A stretch of 6,924 nucleotides of DNA from assembly GCA_021160785.1 (NCBI GenBank), contig JAGHBX010000139.1, forward strand, positions 1-6,924. The letters run 5' to 3'. The notes beneath the pieces are model-generated. The model had not been told where the DNA came from and searched no databases. It saw only the letters and a program-made list of their open reading frames with translations. This document shows, in pieces, positions 1 to 6,221 of this stretch (position 1 is the first letter of the stretch; every line of letters starts with the position of its first letter). A program made the position numbers and the translations under genes. The stretch is from Planctomycetota bacterium. Lineage in GTDB: Bacteria > Planctomycetota > Phycisphaerae > Sedimentisphaerales > Anaerohalosphaeraceae.

Positions 1-1
1 A

Positions 2-970
2 ACGGCGCATCACTTCTGGGAGTGTTGGCCCGACGGGCGCGATCCGCGCAACCTGCACGGCAACTACCCCCGCCCGTGGTCGGCCATGCCCGCCGGTACG
101 CAGCCCGCCGAATACGGCAAAAAGACATTGGTTTACGGACGAAAATTGCGGCCCGACGCGGAGCTTTCGTTTCGCCCGGTTCCCGATTCGCCGAAATATA
201 CCGCTAGCGCCGTAGGGCACCACGAGGGCTTTTCGGGCAGTCTCATCCTGCTTGACCCGCGCATTGTCGACGACGGCAAGATGAGCCAGCTCAAGCGAAT
301 CACTCCGGAATACTTCTTCCCGGAAGTGACCAGCGGCGCCATCCCCTTCAACTATATTCAATTAGTCAAGGCGCCGGTCTTCGATAAGAAATGTGTGCCC
401 TGCCACGCAAAGCACCCCAAGGCGCCGGATATGAGCTATGATTCGCTTGCCAGGAACGACCGGGCGTTTAGCTATCCCGGCGAAAACCCTGCGTTGGATG
501 TGTTGGGCGTCGGGGGTTCGCGGACGACGCCGGGTCGGTTTGGAGCGCGGGCCTCGGGCCTGTTGAAGGCGCTGACCGATGGTCCGCAACACAAGGACGT
601 CAAGCTCACCGACGACGAGTTGCGGCGGATAACGCTGTGGCTGGATCTCAACAGCAACGAAATCGGCTGGATCGGCAACGATCGGGCTGAGATCAAGGCC
701 CAAAAGGAAGGCGCCGCCCTCTGGCCGCCCGTCGATATCGACCCGTCCAACCCTATCGGTGTAGAGAACGATATCAACGCCCCAGGCCAGGCGTTAAAAC
801 AACTTCACACAGCCAACAGCGCCAGCCACTACCGTCCTCGGCGTTATCCCGACCGAAGCGGAGAGAAAAACGGGGTTCCATTCCTTTATTATCCTACTAT
901 TGCTGTTCTTTACTGTTGCCTTCTCCTGAAAGGGATGCACTTTGGGCGGCAGTACCCTTTATTTCATTAA
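2..970 (+). CDS. HzsA-related cytochrome c-type protein, 5'-truncated by window edge, short single-heme form
   Basis: The reading frame is open from the first bases, so the start lies outside the window. It is clearly paralogous to the protein at 2580-5060: its first residues (AHHFW) align near residue 361 of that protein, and the propeller segment ending MSQLKRITPE matches MSQVKRITPY. A single heme c motif, CVPCH, lies at 392-406. The C-terminal signature RTTPGRFGA, a candidate second heme ligand His (codon 590-592) and the block WLDLNSNE follow. Only 29 residues separate the KRITP proline from the heme Cys, against 247 in the paralogue, so the middle domain and first heme motif are missing. 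Family similarity ends near codon 770; the remaining roughly 65 residues are unlike the paralogue and overlap the convergent gene by 74 bp, so the native stop may have been lost. It is probably exported and binds one c-type heme; the substrate is unknown. The DNA is GC-richer than the next gene. Confidence 0.8.
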   Translation, partial: TAHHFWECWPDGRDPRNLHGNYPRPWSAMPAGTQPAEYGKKTLVYGRKLRPDAELSFRPVPDSPKYTASAVGHHEGFSGSLILLDPRIVDDGKMSQLKRITPEYFFPEVTSGAIPFNYIQLVKAPVFDKKCVPCHAKHPKAPDMSYDSLARNDRAFSYPGENPALDVLGVGGSRTTPGRFGARASGLLKALTDGPQHKDVKLTDDELRRITLWLDLNSNEIGWIGNDRAEIKAQKEGAALWPPVDIDPSNPIGVENDINAPGQALKQLHTANSASHYRPRRYPDRSGEKNGVPFLYYPTIAVLYCCLLLKGMHFGRQYPLFH

Positions 971-1391
971 TAAAAACCCTTATGTATTTCAAGCTTGATA
1001 GTATCAATGCCAACCCGATCGCTATATACAAGATTGCTAAATATGATTTTGGAATTGCTGAACGACGAAATAACCTGCCCATCGTAACCATCACAATAAT
1101 GATTATATAACTTTTCCATGTAAAAAAGGAGAATACACATTGCCTGTCAGGCATAGGAAGTATCCTGTTGATATTTTTGTCGGCAATCTTTTGAAATCCA
1201 AAATGATGTATCAATAAAGCCGCTGCGAACCCAAACCCAAAATACATGAAGCCAAGTGCTCCATGAGCATCTGACAACCACAAATATGCTAAAACCAAAA
1301 GCATTGTTCCGACACAAAACCAGGCGAATCCTGCAAGAAACAATAGAACACTCTTAGGAACAGCAGGTTTGAGTATATCAATTTTTCTCAT
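897..1391 (-). CDS. Small four-TM integral membrane protein of unknown function
   Basis: I recognise no named family. From the ATG at 1391 the product is 164 residues with four hydrophobic segments at about residues 13-39, 42-64, 94-107 and 116-137, and a polar C-terminal tail. Basic patches (around 68-76, 106-110, 135-138) flank the helices. The motif V/I-P-K-S occurs just before TM1 and again just before TM4, which may reflect an internal duplication. The frame extends upstream to an ATG at 1502, but those 37 extra residues are Cys-rich, not membrane-like, and cover two DNA dyads, so I prefer 1391, where a weak purine stretch (GGGAAAAAA) precedes the start. The gene is AT-rich compared with its left neighbour (16 of 60 G+C at 1081-1140 against 35 of 60 at 601-660), consistent with a different origin. 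It stands alone on the minus strand and its 3' end overlaps the plus-strand frame. Confidence 0.7.
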   Translation of the reverse strand: MRKIDILKPAVPKSVLLFLAGFAWFCVGTMLLVLAYLWLSDAHGALGFMYFGFGFAAALLIHHFGFQKIADKNINRILPMPDRQCVFSFFTWKSYIIIIVMVTMGRLFRRSAIPKSYLAILYIAIGLALILSSLKYIRVFINEIKGTAAQSASLSGEGNSKEQQ

Positions 1392-1441
1392 ATTGTATTT
1401 TTTCCCAATTGGCGTAGGGACAAAAAGCGGATTCAACTCAT

Positions 1442-1451
1442 AAGTGCACTT
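1442..1451. repeat. 10-bp perfect palindrome AAGTGCACTT
   Basis: The sequence AAGTGCACTT is its own reverse complement. It lies about 50 bp upstream of the preferred start of the minus-strand membrane protein gene and 26 bp from the dyad at 1477-1492. It could be an operator for a dimeric regulator or part of a dispersed intergenic repeat; the sequence alone does not decide. Confidence 0.45.
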
Positions 1452-1476
1452 TATCACGTCGCAGCGCAGCGAATAT

Positions 1477-1492
1477 CCCGATGCACATCGGG
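1477..1492. repeat. Inverted repeat CCCGATG-CA-CATCGGG
   Basis: Seven-base arms are perfectly complementary around a two-base centre; as RNA it would fold as a 6-bp stem with a four-base loop. No T-run follows on either strand, so it is a poor intrinsic terminator. It lies in the spacer between divergent genes, where an operator or a REP-like element is more likely. The string TATCCCGA at its left edge also occurs at 845-852 in the unusual tail of the first gene, a hint of a dispersed repeat. Confidence 0.5.
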
Positions 1493-1589
1493 GCAACAAC
1501 AAAATCCGTAATTATCTAAACCTTTCCCACCCGATTTGTCAAGCAAGAAAACCGATTCTCCGCTATCCCTGCGGCGAGGCTGATTTTAC

Positions 1590-1618
1590 TCGACTTTCGG
1601 AGGTTTTTGATGTATACT
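1590..1618 (+). promoter_or_regulatory. Predicted sigma-70-type promoter for the isomerase/HzsA-related operon
   Basis: A -35-like TCGACT (1590-1595; 4 of 6 matches to TTGACA) is separated by exactly 17 bp from a -10 TATACT (1613-1618; 5 of 6 matches to TATAAT). Transcription would start near 1625 and leave a leader of about 40 nt before the ATG at 1664. This also argues against the upstream in-frame start at 1607, which would sit inside the promoter. Confidence 0.55.
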
Positions 1619-1651
1619 ATGGTGGTCTGGACAAAACTGAAACTATTCGTA

Positions 1652-1657
1652 AAGGAG
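1652..1657 (+). promoter_or_regulatory. Shine-Dalgarno AAGGAG fixing the start at 1664
   Basis: AAGGAG lies six bases before the ATG at 1664. It selects this start over the in-frame TTG at 1607. The resulting N-terminus begins directly with a twin-arginine signal peptide, which supports the choice. Confidence 0.75.
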
Positions 1658-1663
1658 AAGATT

Positions 1664-2554
1664 ATGAAGAACCGGAATAACACGCTGTCAAGACGATCAT
1701 TTATTGGCACTGCCGCGGCGGTGGCGGCATCTTCGGCGATGGGCAAATTAGCCTTAGCCGCACCTGTTGCCAAACCCAACTCCAAATTCAACGGCGTACA
1801 AATCGGCACGATAACCTACAGCTACCGCTCCCTGCCGGGTAGTGCCGAGGACATCCTCAAGCACGTTGTCAAATGCGGAATAAGCTCGATCGAGCTCATG
1901 GGCGGTCCGGTCGAACAATTCGCCCGGACAGCCTCCGGTGGGCGGCGAGGCTCGGTGTCGATGGATAGAGTCAAAGACCTCCGCAAAATGTACAACGATG
2001 CAGGTGTCAATATCCACATCGTAAAATTCGGCAACATTGGAAACGACGGCATGAGCGATGCGCAAATCGACTACTATTTCAACATAGCCAAAGCCTTAGG
2101 GGCAAAAGGCATCACCCGTGAACTCTCCGAAAGCGCCGCAAAGAGACTGGGCCCCATCGCCGACAAACACAAGATTATGATCGGCTTCCACAACCACACC
2201 CAGCTCAAACCCACGACATACGACGGGCCGATCCTGTCGTACGGCAAATACCTCGGCATCAATCTCGACGTAGGGCACTACGTCGCAGGCGCCAATCACT
2301 CACCCATACCCCTCATCGAAAAGCACCACAAACGCATCCTCAGCCTGCACATGAAAGACCGTAAGGTAAACAACGGTCCGAACATGCCCTTCGGCCAGGG
2401 AGATACACCCGTTGCACTTATCCTCCAATACATGAAAAGAAACAAATTAACGTTCCCGGCCGACGTCGAACTGGAATACAAAATCCCAAAGGGCTCCGAC
2501 GCCGTAAAAGAAGTAATAAAATGCGTCGAGTTCTGCAAACAAGCCCTGGCGTAG
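1664..2554 (+). CDS. Tat-exported sugar phosphate isomerase/epimerase-like TIM-barrel protein
   Basis: This 296-residue protein matches the xylose isomerase-like TIM barrel superfamily (AP endonuclease family 2). The N-terminus carries a twin-arginine motif, SRRSFIG, at residues 9-15, then an Ala-rich hydrophobic stretch and a likely cleavage site near ALAA, so it should be folded in the cytoplasm and exported. The mature part shows family landmarks in order: an early strand with GISSIELMGG, the motif GFHNH, the strand LDVGHY, the segment LSLHMKDRK and the C-terminal VELEY. The Asp, His and Glu in these last motifs are the usual divalent-metal ligands of the family. The enzyme would be expected to isomerise or epimerise a sugar or sugar derivative outside the cytoplasm; the substrate cannot be read from sequence. 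A good promoter and Shine-Dalgarno precede it, and the diheme HzsA-related gene begins 25 bp after its stop, so the two are probably co-transcribed. Confidence 0.88.
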   Translation: MKNRNNTLSRRSFIGTAAAVAASSAMGKLALAAPVAKPNSKFNGVQIGTITYSYRSLPGSAEDILKHVVKCGISSIELMGGPVEQFARTASGGRRGSVSMDRVKDLRKMYNDAGVNIHIVKFGNIGNDGMSDAQIDYYFNIAKALGAKGITRELSESAAKRLGPIADKHKIMIGFHNHTQLKPTTYDGPILSYGKYLGINLDVGHYVAGANHSPIPLIEKHHKRILSLHMKDRKVNNGPNMPFGQGDTPVALILQYMKRNKLTFPADVELEYKIPKGSDAVKEVIKCVEFCKQALA

Positions 2555-2579
2555 TGTATCTAAACTCTAATCTCAGGAA

Positions 2580-5060
2580 ATGAACAAGACATGTCGGCAA
2601 AGGGATGCAAGGGTGCGAAATAACCTGTTCGGCTTAAAAAACTGCTTAACCATGGCCGTGATTATTTTGCCGGGCCTTGCACGATCATGGGCGATAAACC
2701 CGGATGTTCTCTCCGACTGGCGCCAACAATACGACCAGCAGGCCAAACGCATGGGAAATCGCACGCCCGTTCCTGTCAAGCAGGTATACGATCGCAACGC
2801 CCTCACATGGAATACCGACAAAACCCCGCTCGACGTGCAAATCAGGCGAACGGAAGCACTCATCGAAAATCTCAACAGTCTGCCCGGCGCACCCGATCTT
2901 GCCGAACTGACAAAGAAGTTGAATGAAATAAAAAGAACCGCCGCCGATCTGCCCCGTGACAAAGCAATAGACACGTACATGGCCCTTCGCAAAATCACAA
3001 GAACCGCCGCCCTTTCAAATCCGCTACTCGACTTCGACGACATCGTCTTTGTCGCACGAGGCGTCCGCAATGATGTCGCAAAAAGCAAACGCGAGTATGA
3101 CGGAGACCATTTCTGCGACCAGTACTACGGCCACAACGGAAGACCCGAAGGCAATCTCTATATCCTCAGAAACTTCAAATCCGACAACCCCGAACTCATC
3201 GACGTAGTAAAAGGTCTCACCGTGCCCGGCGGAACCAACGCAGGCATGGAAATGAGCAAGGGCGCCTTCGTCTCCCCGGACCTTTCCTGGGACGGCAAAA
3301 CAATCGCTTTCGCCTGGAGTTCCGGAGGCGCCGAAAAGTGGCGGCCCGAAAACAGGTTCGGCATCTTCAGGGTCAACATAGACGGCACAAATCTCGTTCG
3401 CCTGACAGACGGCGACTTCGACGACTTCGATCCATGCTGGCTTCCGGGCGGCAGAATAGTTTTTATATCCACACGTCGCGGCGGTTATGGCAGGTGCCAC
3501 GGAAGACCCGTTCCGAGTTACACCATGCATTCGATGGAGCCCGACGGCAGCGACCTGATCTGCATCGATTTCCACGAGACCAACGAATTTCATCCCAGCG
3601 TGGACAACAACGGCATGCTCATCTACACCCGCTGGGACTACCTCGACCGCGATCACAGCGCAGCCCACCATATATGGACCAGCTTCCCCGACGGCAGAAA
3701 CCCCCGCTCGTTCCACGCAAACTATGCCCTGCCCTGGTCGACCATCGAAAAAGGCAACTGGCCCAACGGCCTCAATCAGCGACCATGGGCCGAGTTCAAC
3801 TGCCGCGCAATACCGGGCTCGCACAAATACATCGCAACCGCCGGACCCCACCACGGCCAGGCATTCGGCTCACTCGTAATGATAGACACCCACATCGCCG
3901 ACGACAGCCGAATGTCCCAGGTAAAACGCATCACCCCGTATGTCAGGTTCCCCGAGTCCGAAGCCGGAACCCGCAACTGGTCCGACATGGCCTACGGAAC
4001 CGCCTGGCCTCTCAGTGAGGATTTCTACCTCTGCAACCACAAGGACGGCATCGTACTGCTCGATTCTGCCGGCAACAGGGAAATGATCTGCAAACTCGCC
4101 AATCGCCTTCGCCCCATCGATCCCATCCCGCTCCGCCCACGACCCATGCCGCTGGTAATAGACCCCAAAACATACCAGGGACAAAGACGCTCCCAAAGCA
4201 CCGCCGCCGCAACGATAAGCATCATGAACGTCTACCTTACCGACGATTACGGCAAGCTGCCCGACGGCGCAAAAATAAAATCCCTTCGCATAATCCAGGT
4301 CATCCCCAAAACAACCCCCAACAGCGACAAACCGAAAATCGGATTCGGCAGCCAGTCCATCGCACGCCTGCCGCTCGGCGTTGTCCCCGTCGAAGAAGAC
4401 GGCAGCGTATACTTCAAGGCGCCGATCAATAAGTCCGTCTACTTCCAACTCCTCGACGAAAACGGTATGGCCGTTCAGTCTATGCGATCCCTTACCTACG
4501 TCCACGCCGGCGAACAGATGAACTGCGTCGGATGCCACGAAAACAAGCTCGAAACCCCAGCCATAACCGCAAGACCGCTGGCAATGCAGCGACCACCGTC
4601 GGTTATACAACCCGAAGTCGCCGATCAGTATCCGTTCGGTTTCCACCAACACGTCAGGCCGATATTCGAACAGAAATGCGTTTCTTGCCACATAGAGAAA
4701 AAAGTCCAGCCCCAGAGAATGAACTACCGCGATCTGGAACCATATGCATTCTACTTTGGCCACGGCTACCGCAACGCCCTCCACGGCGGACTGCGAACCA
4801 CCCCCGGTAAGTTCGGAGCGTCATATTCGAAAATGGGAAAGGCACTGCTAAACGATACCCACCGGCAGGCGTTAAAAGACAAAAAATTCACAACCGACGA
4901 TTTCAGAAAGATTGTAATCTGGCTCGACCTCAACTCAAACGAGTTCAATGCCTGCAAAGAAATAGACCGCCAGAGAAAAGGCGAAGTCGTCTGGCCCAAA
5001 CTCGACGTAGATCCCGCCAATCCGGTAGGCGATGAAAAAAACGAAATCGCCTTAAAATAA
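2580..5060 (+). CDS. HzsA-related diheme c-type cytochrome with beta-propeller, full length
   Basis: The 826-residue product is predicted to be secreted: a basic n-region, the hydrophobic core MAVIILPGLA and a likely Sec cleavage after SWA (residue 38). A helical N-terminal part (about 45-145) is followed by TolB/PD40-type propeller repeats from about 150 to 480 (SWDGKTIAFAW at 235, then GRIVFISTRRGG), a middle domain (about 500-640) and a C-terminal domain with two heme c motifs, C649-VGC-H653 and C700-VSC-H704. His761 could be the second ligand of heme 2. This is the architecture of the hydrazine synthase alpha subunit and its many planctomycetal relatives outside anammox. Conserved GRCHGRP contains Cys306, near the position I recall as a zinc-ligand Cys (about 303) in the Kuenenia enzyme. 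The Tyr four residues after the first CxxCH His in that enzyme is Leu657 here, so heme 1 chemistry probably differs. A GTG at 2613, eight bases after AAAGGG, is a plausible alternative start. Substrate unknown. Confidence 0.87.
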   Translation: MNKTCRQRDARVRNNLFGLKNCLTMAVIILPGLARSWAINPDVLSDWRQQYDQQAKRMGNRTPVPVKQVYDRNALTWNTDKTPLDVQIRRTEALIENLNSLPGAPDLAELTKKLNEIKRTAADLPRDKAIDTYMALRKITRTAALSNPLLDFDDIVFVARGVRNDVAKSKREYDGDHFCDQYYGHNGRPEGNLYILRNFKSDNPELIDVVKGLTVPGGTNAGMEMSKGAFVSPDLSWDGKTIAFAWSSGGAEKWRPENRFGIFRVNIDGTNLVRLTDGDFDDFDPCWLPGGRIVFISTRRGGYGRCHGRPVPSYTMHSMEPDGSDLICIDFHETNEFHPSVDNNGMLIYTRWDYLDRDHSAAHHIWTSFPDGRNPRSFHANYALPWSTIEKGNWPNGLNQRPWAEFNCRAIPGSHKYIATAGPHHGQAFGSLVMIDTHIADDSRMSQVKRITPYVRFPESEAGTRNWSDMAYGTAWPLSEDFYLCNHKDGIVLLDSAGNREMICKLANRLRPIDPIPLRPRPMPLVIDPKTYQGQRRSQSTAAATISIMNVYLTDDYGKLPDGAKIKSLRIIQVIPKTTPNSDKPKIGFGSQSIARLPLGVVPVEEDGSVYFKAPINKSVYFQLLDENGMAVQSMRSLTYVHAGEQMNCVGCHENKLETPAITARPLAMQRPPSVIQPEVADQYPFGFHQHVRPIFEQKCVSCHIEKKVQPQRMNYRDLEPYAFYFGHGYRNALHGGLRTTPGKFGASYSKMGKALLNDTHRQALKDKKFTTDDFRKIVIWLDLNSNEFNACKEIDRQRKGEVVWPKLDVDPANPVGDEKNEIALK
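2599..2615 (+). promoter_or_regulatory. Possible alternative ribosome site and GTG start for the HzsA-related gene
   Basis: AAAGGG at 2599-2604 lies eight bases before an in-frame GTG at 2613-2615. The ATG at 2580 has only AGGA one base upstream, which is too close to work as a normal Shine-Dalgarno. Starting at 2613 gives a compact 27-residue signal peptide (MRNN...SWA) instead of 38 residues. Both starts keep the signal peptide, so the mature protein is the same. Confidence 0.4.
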
Positions 5061-6209
5061 AGCTTTCCGAGCGTCAGCTACATAGACCGAAATACCCATG
5101 CTGCACTCTAATTGGCCGGTTCCACTGACCTGCTTGATATTTACAGAGTCAAACCAAACACCCTGCGAACGATTTTGCAGTTTCTCAATCGCCCTCAAAA
5201 TATCTTGATAACCACCCAGAATCGTTAATGCCGCATGTTTCCTGGTGATGCGACCGTTTGTTTCTTCATCTTCGAAAACTGCATCCTTCGGCGAGACCAG
5301 TAATGACTTCACCGCACAGCCGGTGTGCTCTGAAACCAGTTGTATGCCGCCAAAGAATTCCTCCGCTTCCATCGCCGTAAACAAACTGCTCCTGTCAAGC
5401 GCTGAATTGTTACGATCATCATCGACACTACCCGCTATCTTCGTGTCCGAAACCAGACAGCAGCAGATAGAAAATGTTAACATGTCCTGCGATTGCCCCT
5501 CCCCGATGCCGGTTTTGGTAAGTTCTGCCGATTTTACCTGCCGGTTGCTACTAAGCGCATCCACAAAATTATAAACTGCATCGGTCGACAAGGCCTCGCC
5601 TTCCAGAAACATCTCTGAACCGTCGCCACTTTCAATAACATTCAGCTGGACAGTTTTAGGTATTGTAGCGCTGATCTCGTCCAATAAAGAACTCCAGTCA
5701 ACAACAGGTTGCCAGTCCAAAGTCATGGGCATACTGATCTTATCATTCTGCCCGGAGACAGGTTCAGGCGGGACATCGAGCAAAGGCCGGCTCTCCAACG
5801 GGCTGACTATTCCACCACGGTTTATGTATTGTTTTTCCTGCCTCGTTTTTATCGAATCATTTCCACGTTGTCTAAGATAGCTGTCCGCAAAGAATACCAA
5901 AACAAATACAACCAATCCCGCAACCGCAACTGTCTTGACCTGACGGATCCAATCTATGTTTTTGATTCTTTCTTTAGGGCCGGGCTCATGCCCGGCGCCT
6001 TTGGCCGATTGAAACGGCTTGCAGCCCAAAGAGTCTGCATCTTTTGCTGCAAGCGACCCCTTCAAGTCCAAATCGCCCTCTTGTCCTTCTTCAAGTGAGA
6101 CCTGCCCGGGAAGCTTAGCGCACGCAAGAAGGGCAGAGACCCTGTCATCGACTTCCATTGATCTGTTAAATACTTCTTCAACAATATCTTTGTTTTTACT
6201 GCCGGTCAT
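5052..6209 (-). CDS. Single-TM PilN-PilO fusion-like type IV pilus/type II secretion assembly protein
   Basis: The 385-residue protein has a polar, acidic, probably cytoplasmic N-terminal region (1-90), one transmembrane helix at about 93-109, and two extracytoplasmic modules. Residues about 165-235 (WSSLLDEIS, the IPKTVQLN strand, FLEGEALS, then a helix and VKSAELT) follow the PilN periplasmic pattern. Residues about 280-378 (a helix, GCAVKSLLVS, ALTILGGYQDILRAIEKL, a final strand ending ISVYV) follow the PilO pattern, including the G-x-Y-x-x-(I/L)-L core. PilN and PilO are normally separate inner-membrane proteins that form the alignment complex joining the pilus motor to the secretin; here one helix anchors both. 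The INLLPWR-like PilM-binding peptide of classical PilN is absent. GspL/GspM-like function is an alternative. The start has AAGG six bases upstream, and the preceding coiled-coil gene ends 12 bp away. The stop overlaps the convergent gene by 9 bp. Confidence 0.68.
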   Translation of the reverse strand: MTGSKNKDIVEEVFNRSMEVDDRVSALLACAKLPGQVSLEEGQEGDLDLKGSLAAKDADSLGCKPFQSAKGAGHEPGPKERIKNIDWIRQVKTVAVAGLVVFVLVFFADSYLRQRGNDSIKTRQEKQYINRGGIVSPLESRPLLDVPPEPVSGQNDKISMPMTLDWQPVVDWSSLLDEISATIPKTVQLNVIESGDGSEMFLEGEALSTDAVYNFVDALSSNRQVKSAELTKTGIGEGQSQDMLTFSICCCLVSDTKIAGSVDDDRNNSALDRSSLFTAMEAEEFFGGIQLVSEHTGCAVKSLLVSPKDAVFEDEETNGRITRKHAALTILGGYQDILRAIEKLQNRSQGVWFDSVNIKQVSGTGQLECSMGISVYVADARKALF

Positions 6210-6221
6210 ACGAAGCCTTAC

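Noticed and set aside
1392..1502. Longer start for the membrane protein at 1502
   Set aside because: The extra 37 residues are not membrane-like and encode across two DNA dyads; the ATG at 1391 begins a typical basic N-terminus just before TM1.
1560..1574. Small hairpin CCGC-N7-GCGG upstream of the isomerase promoter
   Set aside because: Four-base stem with no T-run; too weak to call a terminator or operator.
3024..3854. Second long minus-strand frame (276 codons) antisense to the propeller region
   Set aside because: Same codon-bias shadow; no ribosome site and no recognisable domain.
3338..4018. 226-codon plus-strand frame overlapping the propeller coding region in another phase
   Set aside because: Arg/Pro/Gln-rich translation typical of an out-of-phase reading; the in-phase protein has conserved family motifs throughout.
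3870..4784. Long open frame (304 codons) on the minus strand inside the diheme gene
   Set aside because: It lies antisense to a gene with clear motifs in every segment, its translation is low-complexity Val/Gly/Ala-rich with no family resemblance, and it follows from the C-rich third positions of the real gene.
2..5060. Possibility that the window encodes a true hydrazine synthase locus
   Set aside because: Only alpha-type proteins are present, no beta or gamma subunit is visible, one copy lacks the middle domain, and the other lacks the Tyr I recall as the heme ligand.
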